Positions 50,201 to 62,700 of a stretch of DNA of 64,000 nt are shown in pieces; positions within the stretch are counted from its first letter, which is position 1, and each line of letters begins with the position of its first letter. The notes beneath the pieces were generated by a model. It made no database searches, was not told where the DNA came from, and saw only the letters and a list, made by a program, of their open reading frames with translations. This stretch comes from Colius striatus. Taxonomy: Eukaryota; Chordata; Aves; Coliiformes; Coliidae. A program made the translations under genes and the position numbers. The DNA lies in NCBI RefSeq assembly GCF_028858725.1, contig NC_084767.1, forward strand, positions 4,391,501 through 4,455,500, written 5' to 3'.

Positions 50201-53200
50201 TTAAACCAGCAACAGAAGTGGTAAACTGAGCTTGGAGGAAGAAGTAGGAGTTAATTTCAGGAGCATCTTCACCTGGTATAATCATCCTCAACCACAAAAA
50301 TACACACTCAACAACAAAACATCCTATATATGGGCAGACTTGAGTCTCTTCAAAATAGCAATGGTGGAAACCTTACCAGCTGAAACAGTACTGAAACTCT
50401 GCAGCTGGGGAGGGGAGGAAGTATTAGTAGTCCAGAGCCCATGAGGGTGAGTTTTGCAGACAGCTGTAGGCAGGAGCACAGACTGTGTATCCCCTCACTT
50501 GTGAGAAGGAAGCAGACGTAGTCTAGAGAAGGGATGTGCATCAAGTCAAGAGACCACTGAGGTCCTTGGACTGGACTTGCAGAACTGCTGGTTGCTGTGG
50601 GTACAGGAGAGGCTGTCTGCAGGCAGTGCACATCCCAGCTACCCACCCCAGGACTGCTCAGTGCAGGGACTTTGCTCTCAAGACACTTCAGATATGGCTC
50701 AGCCTGTAAATCTTTGCAGGTTTTGTTTGATCAGGAACTTGGCCATTCACTCAAAGTACCAAGGTGTACAAAACCAAGAGGAAATCTTATAGATATGGAG
50801 TTGCTTGTGACATTTCCAACCTCTCCAATATCTGGCCAAACGTGAGGACTTACAGAGCTTGGACACTGGTGCCTCCAGAGGGAAAAACAGCTCAGGATTG
50901 AAATAAAGGGGCACAAATATTTAGCCCTTGTCCAGTGCATCTTCCAAAAATGTCATGCTTTGGGTAAAAGTTCCTCCTCCTAGTCCTCTGGTCTGTGCTC
51001 CTCAGACCCAATTCTCTCAGGACAGCCCCTCTTCTCCCAGACCTGATGAGTTGGTGAAGATCAGTACTGCAAAAAGAGACTTTTTTCCTCCTCTCTCATG
51101 AAATGGCACTAGATGCTGTGCTGTACTCTTGGCAAGCTCTCTCATCTCTCCAGGGATTTTTCCCAGAACTGGAAAACAATCACATGGAAATACCAGTGGA
51201 GTTTTAGAAAGGTCCTCTTATGGCTGCTGTGGGATGTGAGAGCTCTGTTTTCACTCTCATTACACAGAATATTGTGGGTTGGGGGTCTCAGCGACATTGC
51301 AGGCACATTACATGGTGCAGTAAGAAGGGCATGGCCAAACAAGAAAGGATCTAAAATAAAACTGACAGGGGGATATTGAAGCTCTCTGCCAGCCTTCTTG
51401 GGCAGCTCAACCCAAATATAAACTCTGGAGAGCTTCAGGTTTCCCTGCACTAAGGCAATGCTGCAACAAACCCATGACTCTCCATCTGTGCTTTCTGTTG
51501 AAATGTGAGAGAAAGAGAGAATAGAAATGCTCAGAACAGTCTTGGAGATTGACATGATGACTACTTTTAGACATACCTAAATCAGTGGCCAAGTCAGTCC
51601 TCAGAGTCCCAGAGTCTGGGGATTAATCCACCCCCCTGCAAGCTGCAGGCTGTACAGAGCCTGGGCCCATGCCTAAGGCTCACAGACATGTGGGATTACA
51701 AACAGTGGTTAAAAAAAAACCTAAGCAGAGGAAGTAGATTTTATTTCCAGCCCTCACTTACACTGGAACCTCCTGAGAAGAGCAAATGTCACTTGAGTCT
51801 CTTGGTCACCACTGGAGGCTGAGGGCAGGTGGCATTTCAATCCACTTTGTGCCCCGGTGTTTACTTAAATCCCATTTCAAACAGAGCTTGCTGCTGCTAG
51901 GAGCAAAGGAGCTCTTTCCAAGGCTCTCCTGAAGAGCAGTTTACCCCTACTCTGGTAATGCTGGGAGAAACAAGCAATTAGGAAATTGCTTATTGGAAAA
52001 TTCTTGTGGTTCTTGTTTGTTACCAGGTATTGGATGACCACTCCTCAGGGAGATCTCCCAGTGAAGGAGAATTTTGTGTATCTTGCTGCACATTTGCCAC
52101 CTCAAGGAACCAATGAACCATCAGCGACTTCCTCAAGGTATCAGAGGAGTTGGGCTGACACAGCAGCAGAATCAAACTGTTTCTTGCTGACAGAAAATGC
52201 AAGACACTGAGAGGAGTCTCTGAACATGTCTGGCACGAGGCATCAGCCATCCCCTGATGGCTACTGCACATATGCCAGGTGCCACAGGCAAGACGTTGCA
52301 TGCTGGCTTGCCAGAGCAGGCTCTGGCTTGGATGTTAGCCAAACTCTCCCTGCTCCCTCCCTCTCAATGGTGCCAAGCAAAAAGCATCCCAAGGAGCATT
52401 CTTCTCTTTGACCTCAGCAACACTCCTGTGTCACCTCCAAACCCACACCATGCCAACAGGATGGCAGAGTGAAGCTGCCCATAAACCTGCATTGGGAAGG
52501 CAGGACTCAGCTGTGTACACAAGCAGGAGAAAAACTGCTTCTCCAACAGCCAGCATCCCTAAACTGAATTCTGCTCTCAAAGAACAGAGTTATGCAGAAG
52601 AGATGTTGTTCCCTTTCTTCTCAACCCAGAGAGGACTTCTTTTCTCTTGCCTAATGTAAGTGGACAGGATTCAAAGTGAATTTAAACACACACTGATCTC
52701 ATAGAGAAGTATAATGCCCAAGTGTTTCTCCTGAGCCATCACACAGGAGAAGTTTTCAAGATGAGGGAGTCTGTATCTTTATTTTACCTCTGTTTTATCA
52801 AAAGAAAGGAGAAGGGGGAAAAAATGCAGCCTGTTTTTGTCCCCACCCACAAGAAGACACTTCCCTCTGTCTCCAGAGATAGTCGAGGGCCCACCACTTC
52901 AGCACAAGCAAGCTAGGACAAAACCTGGGGTCTGTGCTTGCAAATGGCTCCTCAGAGCTGTAAAATGACCATCCCAAAGTCCAGCTTTGACAAACATACT
53001 TTGCAGCAGTCAGATTCTGAGGAGAAAATGTTGTCTGAAGGTTTTAACCATATTGGTAATCCCCTGCTAGGCAATCAGGACAGCACCCAGTTATGAGCTG
53101 CCCATGAGAACAGACTAGAACTGGGAGCCACTGTTCAAGCAGACAGTGCCTGAGCTTTTCACATGCACCCTGCAACTAGTCTCAGGTAAGACACTGGGAC

Positions 53201-54072
53201 ACAGTCAGTTCTTGAAAGAGGAATGACCTGCAGCTCCAGTGGAAAAGAAAGTGGAATCAAGTTCTGGAGTCTCCTCTGCACCTTCTCTCCCTCCTCCAAG
53301 AGAAAGTCACTCACCCAGAAGTGAATCTGGTTGGGCAGCTAATGGTAGTGCCAACTTTCTGGCCAAAAACCTTTCCACAACGTATTTCAGCAGAATCTCC
53401 ATCCAGATAAGACTCAGACCTTCCTTCCCAAAGACCCTCATGCTATTTTTGTACCTTCTGCCTCTCCAGTAGCTGAAAGATGCCCTCGCTAACCCATGGA
53501 CTGAAGGCTCCTCCTCTCCTCTCTCCTGTGGCCAAGCAACAGTCCCAGCCCACTGTGCCTCCTCTCAGCTCCTGCCCCACATCCACCAGCCACCACAGAA
53601 AGCCACGGGGGATGTGACAGCTCATTGCAAGGGGCTTGGACCCCAACCCAAGCAGGTTTGCCCCCAGCAAAAGGCAAAGCAAGAGCAAGGGCCAGGTACC
53701 GAGCGGCTGGTACTACCTCTCTGCAGGAAAGAGGCCGTTCTCTGGATAAACCCTGATGGAGGAACAAAACGATGGGAGACAAGGCATGAGGTGGGGAGGG
53801 AAAGGAACCCAGTGTTGGTGAAAACTTGATTCATGAGGCCAGTGCAGTGTGGGTGTCTGTCTCACCTTTGGGAGCACCACGGGAGGCAGAGGGGACATGG
53901 GACTGGGACTGGAAGGCTGCAGGGAAATCCTGCCATGCCAGGCAGCCCCTCAGGGCAGCACAGCAGAGGTTTGGCTCCTTATGGTGCCAAGCCCTCACCC
54001 TGCTCCAGGAGACCACAGCTGGGGGTGAAAAGAGAAGCTGGTGGAACCAGCAGTGAGGGAAGGAATCCTTAC
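47284..54072 (-). other. SH3PXD2B: SH3PXD2B intron with CR1 insertion
   Basis: A 6.8-kb intron has a GTAAGG donor and a CCCATGCAG acceptor. It contains a 725-bp CR1 fragment at 48072-48797. I see no other recognisable gene or RNA in it. Short stretches near 49190-49270 and 50060-50300 are AT-rich but unassigned. Confidence 0.8.
48072..48797 (-). mobile_element. CR1 LINE fragment with reverse-transcriptase C-terminal remnant
   Basis: This is the longest CR1 piece in the window, sense to SH3PXD2B. On the minus strand it reads [20 protein letters not shown], then [20 protein letters not shown] and [12 protein letters not shown], the familiar C-terminal part of CR1 ORF2, and continues to the 3' UTR. 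The end lies at 48072, where the + strand begins CACAGAATCATCGAATCATT. It is truncated at the 5' side and broken by frameshifts, hence inactive. Confidence 0.95.
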
Positions 54073-54098
54073 CAGACTTCTTCTTTCCAATGGGCTCC
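54073..54098 (-). CDS. SH3PXD2B: SH3PXD2B 26-bp micro-exon in the PX-SH3 linker
   Basis: A 26-bp exon encodes EPIGKKKS with a leading base and one trailing base of a Gly codon. It sits between a CTTTTTCAG acceptor and a GTAAGG donor on the minus strand. It corresponds to human EHIGKKKSG just after the PX domain. Phase fits the 135-bp exon downstream (G|GA = Gly). Given its size the call depends on the family match, the conserved KKKSG and perfect splice sites. Confidence 0.88.
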
Positions 54099-55769
54099 CT
54101 GAAAAAGAGAAAGAAGAGCGTGAGCTGAGAGATAGGGCAGTAGGGTTGTTGGCCAAGTGACAAACCCACCCAACAAAGCACAGCAGTGCTGGCCCTGGCA
54201 GAGCTGCCAACCTCTCCCAACCAGCTCCCATGGGAGCAAACAGCCCATCTCTCCCCTCCCTTCACTTCCTAATGTAACACTTTGGCCTTTCCCAGGGTGA
54301 GGCTCAGTTGCTGGCCTGGCCTCCTCAGTGGCTTCAGCTCACAGTCACAACTCTCACCATGTCACTTGGAGATGGTGGATGGGTTGGGATGATCTGGCAA
54401 CAGTCAGGAACTGGGCAAGCCCAACCCCCCAAAACTGCTCCCAGGGCAGACCACAACTCCCATAGAGGTGAGCATGAGTTTCAAGACAGTCAAAAAGGGA
54501 AACACTGGGAAATACTGAAGTTATCCCACATCCCAGGCCTATCTCAGGGACAAGGATGGGGACTGGGTGGGGAAGGGGCAAACAGTTATATCCCAAAACA
54601 AGACAAGTCATTGAATTGTTGCAGAAAGGATGAACACTAGGGCTGTGCAGCAGCAAAAGTGCCTCTAGGACACAGCAAGCAAGAGCTATTGGTGGTTATG
54701 AGGAGGCAATGAGGTAGATTCAGCCCAAGTCCTCTCACTGTGGCCAGCAGCTGGCTACACCACTGATGAGATGGGTTAGAAACCACAGGTCCTGGGTCCC
54801 TTCTCTCATTTGAATGTTGCCAAGAAACATGGTTGCTGAACAGCCTCAGACCCAGGACACAAGCACAACTCTCTCAGGCACAATATAATCTGTGGCATTT
54901 CATGATTAAAAAAAATCCCCATCAAAACAAGGAAAACATGGGCCCAGGAAAGCCTCCAAAAACCATGGGTAACCAACCAAGATACCCAATCAGCCTGAAA
55001 GCCAAACAAATGCACCAGCCCTGTCCCCAGCCCAGCCACAGCACTACATGCTGCTATGCTTCCACGTAATTCACCACTGTGGTCTTGAGATGCTGCTGCA
55101 GTATGGGGTGATGGCAACCTGCTCCCTGCTTGCAAGGCTGCTTTCCCCACACCCTGCATCAAAGCCATCTCACCAAGATGAGCTATTCTGGTACCAGGAG
55201 ACATACATTGTTCCTTGTTACTTCCAGGAAGAGTTGTAAGCACAGAGCAGGCACTGAGGCTTCTGAGGAGGAAAACATTCCCCTGGTGGTAAGGGGATCC
55301 TCCTGAGGCTTCAAGCTGCCTGACTACTGCTTGGAAAGGCAGCTGGATCAGCCCAGATGGACCCCAGGAGCCCTTTCACCTGCTCACCAAGTCCACCTTT
55401 CCCTCTCCCTCCCCTTTGTTTTCAGGCCAAGCAGAGAGATCCCTCCATGCTCAGCAAGAAAGCCAGCCAGAGCTGGGCTATGCTTTGTTCCCTTTCAGGC
55501 TTATCTGCATTTTCAGAGCATAATTACTGCAGACATTTTATTTCCCTAGAGCAATGGGGTGATGTGGGGACTCAGCTGCCTTCCAAGACTGTCCACCCAC
55601 CCTGGCAATGCATCTGCTGGCAATGCCTTACCCTCCCCTTCCCCCTTCCCTTTGCACCTTAAACCTCTTGTACTCGTCTTTGAAAGCATCCATAAAATTG
55701 AATGAAATGCAATAAAGATGGAACTGAAACAAATGAGACATTGCTATCTAGAAACTGGAGACTGTCTAA

Positions 55770-55875
55770 TTCAGTTCAAGAGACTGTGCAGAGACCTTAA
55801 TACCACATCCCAGCTGCAGAGAGCAGTGGAGGAATCTACTGGACAGAGCATCCCAAAGACATTTCTGAACAGAGG
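55770..55875 (+). repeat. Diverged direct repeat, copy 1
   Basis: About 95-105 bp containing AGACTGTGCAGAGACCT, CCCAGCTGCAGAGAGCAGTG and GAGCATCCCAAAGACA. It resembles 56615-56724 at roughly 80% by eye, in the same orientation about 845 bp away. I cannot place it in a known repeat family. Confidence 0.65.
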
Positions 55876-56614
55876 CCAAACTGCAGAGCTAAATCAGAGT
55901 TTATCAATCAGCCCCACCAAATTTGCCCCAGCTCAGCAGCATGGCAGGGAAGGGAGGTGAAGCAAGGCCAGGCAAGTGTGCTGGAGATGAGCAGGTGGGC
56001 ACAGCACCCTCGTGCTGACAGGAGAGTTCTGATGGAAATAACTGTTGTTTTCCCTTGCCATCTGCTAGATCCATCACTGTAACTCACCCCCCTGTTTCCT
56101 TTCACCGGCTGCGCCGTCTGAGTGAGGGGGCACAGAAGGAGCTGCAATTTCACTTTGCTGCTGGGTTGTTCCTGGCATGAATACAAAGAGCTGCAGGTCT
56201 GAAGGGCAGCAGCCTCATCCCACTACCTCAGAGGGAATAAGAACTCAGACAAGACAGGAAACAGCAGTAAACTCCTGACTGCATCTCCTCCTCCTCCTCT
56301 GTTCCCCGAGGACAAGAGAAAGGCATGCAGCAGAGCCTGCATGCACAGCTTCCTGGAAACTTCCAGAAGAAGAGAAGGAGTGGCTACTCTGTCTTCTACT
56401 GTGAAACTCATTTAACTCTCACCCCTCCAACCCCCACTCCCACAGCCAGGCTGTGCAAATGGAACCAGGCAGCCACAGCACAACTATAAGGCACCGATAC
56501 ACAGCTATGACTGTGTGCCACCAACCAGCCCCACTAAGCTTCCCAAGTGGTAAAACACAGGACTAGTTCTCCAGCTGCTTCCCAGGACTTTCCCAGCTCC
56601 TTCTTGGGAACACT

Positions 56615-56724
56615 GAATGTGTTCAGAGACCACAGACTGTGCAAAGACCTGAATATCATGTCCCAGCTGCAGAGAACAGTGGAAGAACTGACTAGGCAAA
56701 GCATCCCAAAGACAGAGACCACAT
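56615..56724 (+). repeat. Diverged direct repeat, copy 2
   Basis: The partner of 55770-55875: AGACTGTGCAAAGACCTGAA, CCCAGCTGCAGAGAACAGTG and AAGCATCCCAAAGACA. In one frame both copies read similarly (RLCRDLN... and RLCKDLN..., SQLQR, QSIPKT), but no protein family is recognised. Confidence 0.65.
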
Positions 56725-59476
56725 TGCTCCTGTGTGACCAGAGTCTCACTTAAAGCACCAAGCCAACATCTCAGGATGCACTGGGCTGAGTTCAGTGTCC
56801 TCCAGAAACCTAATAATCCCCCAGTGCAATCCTGAAAGGAAACCTTTACACATGGAGAACTCTTTGCATCAATTAATAATCCCCATGTCCCTTTTGGGTT
56901 TTGGGAGAGTCAGATTCCTCAAGCACCTTCTCTAGTGTATCAGACAGCACCCCTCTGGATGCAGTGATGGGAAGGAGTGAGATGAGGAGTGCAGGGCTGC
57001 AGTGAGGGCATGGGACAAAGCTAAAAGCTTGGGAGGTAGGTTGAGAACAAGCCCAAGCAGGCTGTTCTGCAACAATATGTAGGTGAGCTGTGTGATGCTG
57101 TGCATGCTGGAGGTCTGCATGGGCTCACAGGATCATAATTCTGGCAAGAAATGTTAATGAAAAGCCATTAGCTATAAAAATCAGGAAAGCTCTGAAGGTG
57201 AGAACAGTGTCTAAAGAAGAAATGTTACAAGCTTGCTTGATTTTAAGCTCTTTCCTAAGGCAGTCCTGTTTGGTGGCTGCTAGGCTAGGCAGACTGCTAT
57301 GGGCTGCAGGGAAATGGCCCTGAGGTTGCCACACAGAAGAGCCCACCTTGCAGTGAGACTCACAGTTGGAAGGTGCCCTGACAAGCAGCTGCAGGACCCC
57401 AGCACCACCCCTGCTGCCCCACAGCCCTGGCCCACAGACAGCTCACAGAGCAGGAGGGGGGCAGCAAAGCACAAACACGAGGAAGACAACTTCAGCTGCT
57501 GCAAAGCCAACCACACAGGAGCCACGAGCAGCATGTGAGGTGAGATGGATCAGAGGTCACCATCCCAAGAAAACATCTCCAGCAGAAAAAATCTGGTATT
57601 AAAAAAAATGAATCCTTTTGTAATATAGTAATGTCATCAAAACAGCTGTCAGGAGGCAGCTCATCTTGAAAGTATTCAGCAAGCTTGGAGATGTTTGCAA
57701 AGTTTATGCAGGCAAGAGAGACTGAGAAATGAGGTACAGCAGAGCTCTTGTTTGGGAGAAATGATGTTTATCAAATGCTCCACCAAACCCTGAATGGAAG
57801 CCCTGTCCCTCAGGCTGCAGTGCCAGTGCTACCTCTGTGTTTAACCACTGGACAGTCAGCCAAGCTGAACCTTCAGGCTCAGAAAGCTGCCTTGTTAGCA
57901 CAAAAAAACAAGTAGTTTGTCCCTGCAAGGGGCTTGCCCTGGCACAAAGCATATTTTTGCAGAGTGGATTCAACCCCTCTGATATTTCTGCCTGCTGTCA
58001 CCTAGGAAAGCCAGTTCCCAGCAGAGTGGAGACCATCCCTATTTTGGTGCTGAGACCTAGCCTGAGCTCCTGGTGAACCTGCATGTAGGCATCAGGAGAG
58101 CTGCAAAACAAAGAGTTCTTTATACAAGCTGTAATTTGTCTGGATAGAAGGACACAGCTAAAAAGCCACAAGCCAGGAAGCATCCTTACCCAAACCAGCA
58201 TCTCAGGCATCTCTAGTTTACCAGCAAAAGCTGCTGGGAAGGCTTCCTAGATAGGGCAGACACTCCATCTTGGAGCAGAAACCTGAGCCTCCCCTTTTTC
58301 TATCAAATCCCCTGTCACCTGGCCTAGGAGTTAATGTCCCTATTACCCCCCAAATACCACACAAGGGTGACATGGAAAACTTTTGCACCTGGCACAGTTC
58401 AACTACAAGGAAAGGCTGAGCACAGGAAAAGCTCCAGGGAAGCAAGAAGAGAAGAGACTTGCTTCTGGAAAACACTAGCTACAACTTTGTGTTTCCAGTT
58501 TATGAAACAAGGGAAAAGGGCAGATTTGCTCCTGTCCAGTATCATCTTCTGGCACTCTGGACCAAACACAAGTCTTTTACCAGCACCGTGGCCCCAAGCA
58601 GGACCTTTCAGCCAGCCCCTATGGGACACAAGCTGCCACAGTCAGATCATATCAGGCCTAAGTCTCAGTTTAGCCCATTTCTCCCTTTGATTTATCGAGG
58701 CTGGTGCCTGCCTGGAGCCTGTGTCAGACTGCATGCAGGAAGCAATCCATTAGCACAACTGCCAGTGCCACCCCCACCTCACTGCACTGCTCCAGGGCTC
58801 CTATTGATGGAATAAGAGGGGGCTGCTGAAGGTGCTGCAGGCAAAACCTCGTTAGCACCATGTGCTTTCCTCATCTAGTCAGGTCCCAGCTCATTAACAT
58901 GCACCTTCCAGCCAGCCAACCTTTTGCTGACTCAGCAGCAGCAAGGATCCTGCCTGGGACCTGGGTCCTGCTCCTCCTGTGATGCTTCCCCTGCATCACC
59001 TGGCACACGTCAGGGAGGAGTGAGATTACTCCCTCTGCTCTTGGTCCTCCACCCCAGCAAAGACAACATTGGTAGCAGCACAGCTAAACTGCCCTTGAAA
59101 CACCCCCAAGCCCTCTCCCTTTAGCCAAGGTCTGTTTGAGAGAACTAGCAGGAAGGGAAGCTGGGGATGCGAGCTCAGAGGGTACCTACAGGCTTTGGCT
59201 GCCAGCAGCAGTGGAGCAAGTGGAGCTTCCTTGAGTGTGTTTGCCCAGAGGAGCTGCAATGCTGCAGCTACAGTGACAGGGACATTTTGCTGGTGCTGTG
59301 GCAAACAGAGAACTCTGGCAAGCCAGGTTTGTGGAGTAAGGAGAAAAGGAGCCTTTCTCCTGTAAGCTGGGAGAAGGCAGGGAGGCAGCCCCTTCACTAG
59401 GGGTGTGGAAACTGTAGTGAAACTTTTGCTGAGAGTGCAAACAAATCCCTCCAGCTTCTGCCCTGGGGTGGCAAAT

Positions 59477-59790
59477 CACAGAATCATTTAGGTTGGAAAA
59501 AACCTTTAAGATGATTGAGTCCAACAAGTAACCTAACACTGCCACATCCACCAATAAACCTGAGGACCACATCTACACCTCTTAAATACCTCCAGGGATG
59601 GTGACTCCACCATTGCCCTGGGCAGCCTGTGCCAATGTTTGATAGGTGATGAAGTTTTTCCTAATAACCAAACTAAACCTCCTCTGGCACAACTTGAGGC
59701 TGCTTCCACTCATCCTATCCCTTGTTACTGGGTAGAAGTGAATGACCTCCACCTTGCTACAACCTCCTTTCAGGTAGTTGTAGAGAATGC
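59477..59790 (-). mobile_element. CR1 LINE 3' end, sense to SH3PXD2B
   Basis: The + strand begins CACAGAATCATTTAGGTTGG and continues AGATGATTGAGTCCAAC, CTCCAGGGATGGTGACTCCA and CTACAACCTCCTTTCAGGTA, the reverse complement of a CR1 3' UTR plus ORF2 end. It is 5'-truncated. It is the third CR1 in SH3PXD2B introns with the same orientation as the gene. Confidence 0.92.
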
Positions 59791-62700
59791 CAGGTGGGCT
59801 TCAGGCCACCACAGAGGGATCCTAGCCCTGAGCCCCATGCAGGCTGCCTGGCAAGCGGGAGAGAAGCAGAGGTCAGCACCAGGGATCAAAATCCTCAGGG
59901 AGGCTCTCTGCCTGCCCACCTCTCTGTGCTGGAGCTGGAAGACCTCACTGAAAGGGAACTGTAGTTCCTTAGTGCTCCATTTCTCCATTTTCAGTGTCTT
60001 TGGGGTGCATAACCATAAGCCACAGCAACAGAAACTGCAGCCACTGAGAGTCAAGAGGGCTGGGAAGCTGGGGCAGAGCCTCACTGCTGTGAGTGGTCTC
60101 ATTTGCAAGGCAAGGCCAGAGGGCCACCCCTCACCTGCCTGGGCTGCCTTCCTGCCAGGAGAGCACCAAGCCCCAGTGGCCACCTAACAAAGAGCACAGC
60201 CCCACAGCAGTGCCACTGGCTGAGATGAAGTCAATGAAAGCCACCCACTCTCACCTCAAGCAAAGGGCTCTGAAGATCAGCTGAACTGGGAAGCAGCAGC
60301 CCAAGCAACGTGCACAATGCCTTTCCTGGAGAGTGTTTGCTTAGTGGTGGCAGGAGGTGGTTTCTCATCCATCTGCAGACTAAGCAAGTCAGATGTGGGG
60401 TTTCTCTGGTTCCTACCAACCCACAGCCCACCCAGGAGGTGGAAAGCACAGCTCCCAGTGCACCTCTTTGGGTGGTAGCTGTTGGGAAAGGCCAGGAACC
60501 TCAGCGAGCAGCAGCTGAAGTTCACCGGCCAAAGCCCTAGCTGGGGTGAACAAACACAGGATGGGCATAGATGTAATCCCACACAGTGCAGCCTCCACCT
60601 CCACTATCATCTGCTCTCATAGAGGTCATGAGCCCTTAGAAAGCCTTCTGAGAGTCCAGGTGGTTGGGACTGCTGCCCACTCCAATCCCATGTTACCCCT
60701 CAGTGGTTTGTGGAGCTGTCTAGGAGCCCACAACAGCCTTTCAGCCCTGCTCTCCCTTTATAAGAGAACTGCTGGACTCAGAGCCCACACATAAGGATGA
60801 AGATATTTGAGAGGAGGACATGAGTAACTCCTAAAACCAGCAGCTTTCAAACTGTGGCTACCAGGAGGAGTGAGGACAGCTGCTTGCAGATACCTTTTAA
60901 GCACACTAAGAGACAGCAAATTTGCTTCAGAGGCACCTGTTGTCCCTACTGCAAACAAAACAACCACAAGAACCAGGTCCATAAGCTAAAAGGTTCAAAC
61001 CAACTTTTAAGTGTCTTACATATGATAGGATGCTCAGCTACCAAAAAGAAAGCCATGCAAGAAGCTTTTAGTGAAAGAGGCTCAGGGGTACCTCCCACAT
61101 GAGGAACAGCAGCTCAGCAGCCTCTGGGAAGCAACACCATGACGGTTCCTTCCCCAGCACACCCAGCTTCACACTGGGGTCTGTCACTAAATAACCACTT
61201 GGGATTTTGCTTCACTCCACCTGGGCCCTCTCATGTCACAGAGCTTAAATTGAGCTGGTGAGGCCAGTTAGCTGCTGAATGCCTTGACTCAGCAGTGGCT
61301 TTGTGCCTGGCTGATCACACTTTCCCAGCCTTGTTCCAGAAACGGCTGCGGCTAAAAACGGCTTTAAATTGAAAAAGGGTGAATGAGAGGTAAAGGGGGT
61401 GGCACAAAGAAACTCCCCACCTCAACAGCTGAGCATCCTGTGCTGGGCAGACCTGCTGAGAGATATGTGGGGAGCAGGAATTTGATGATTTTGCTTCTTG
61501 GAAACTAAAGTTTTCAGCGGGCTTCCATCCAACAGCAGGGAGAAAACCCCACATCCCCACACATGCCTAACTTTCTGAGGAATGTATCTTTCCATAACCG
61601 TTTCTCTTCTCCTTCCACCCCCTACCACTGCTCTGGAGAGTCATTTCTTCCCAAATTTAACCAATCCCTCTAGATTACAGCCCCCCTCTGATCTACCACT
61701 GGGCAGCCCTCCAGGCAGTTGAGTTATTCCAGTCCTGAGCTCGCTAGACAGGGATCTGTGTCACAAAAGCCACCAGTCGTCACTGCCAGTGGAAACACCA
61801 CAGTCTCAATCTGCTCTCCTGTTTGAAGTGGTTCCTCTGGTCAGGAGGATGCTGGAAAGTTGGCAGATGTGTGCAGATGGGATGGAGGAAGGGCTTCACT
61901 TCCCTCTTCCACCCGCTGTCTCAGCTCTGCCTTCAGTTGTGATCTACCACCCAGCTGGAAGTGATGGAGGAAAGAGGACACACAGCATTTGACTCTTTCC
62001 CTCTCCACTCAGTCCTCATCCACTCGACCTGCCTTTGCACGTGCCAGCAGCAGGGCTGGGGCTTGCAGAGAGAGGCTGAGATGGGCTGAGGAACTCAGCT
62101 TGCAGGGCTGGTAGCCAGCAGCGACTTGCTTTTCTTGGTGCCCCCAACACTGGCAAAGGGATGCTGGAGGGAGCTGCACAGTGGGAAAGCAGAAAGCAAG
62201 CCCCGGCTCAGCCCAGGGGAAAGCAGACACCACTGGGGCATGGAGGTAGGTGCTGCCCAGCCTCCTCTTCCATTCCCAAACACTGCCAGATCCAAGAACT
62301 AAACTTGCCCTTTGCAGTTAAACCAGAGCTCCACAGACTGCAGCCAGCTGTGGCCCCTTGAAAGTGCTTTGACATCCTGGGGTGACGGGAGCTAAGTCGA
62401 TCCTCTACTTGTCCCCCAGACAAAAGCAAGCAGAGGGTGCATCCAACAGCACTCAAAGGCACATCCCCTTCACTGCCACCCCCATGGGTGTTCTGAGACT
62501 CGAGGTGTCAGGCAGGGGAGCTGAGGGACGGGGAGCAGGAGGGTTCCCAGCCACAGTGCCGTGAGAGCAGCTGCTTGGCTTGGCACTGAGCACGCTGCCC
62601 CTTCCTCTTCCCCTCCCTCATTCCCACCCCTCAGCCACCCAGCATAAAAAGCTACTTTTTTTTTTGTAACCCAGTTCATGGCCTGGCTCCCTTTCAAATT

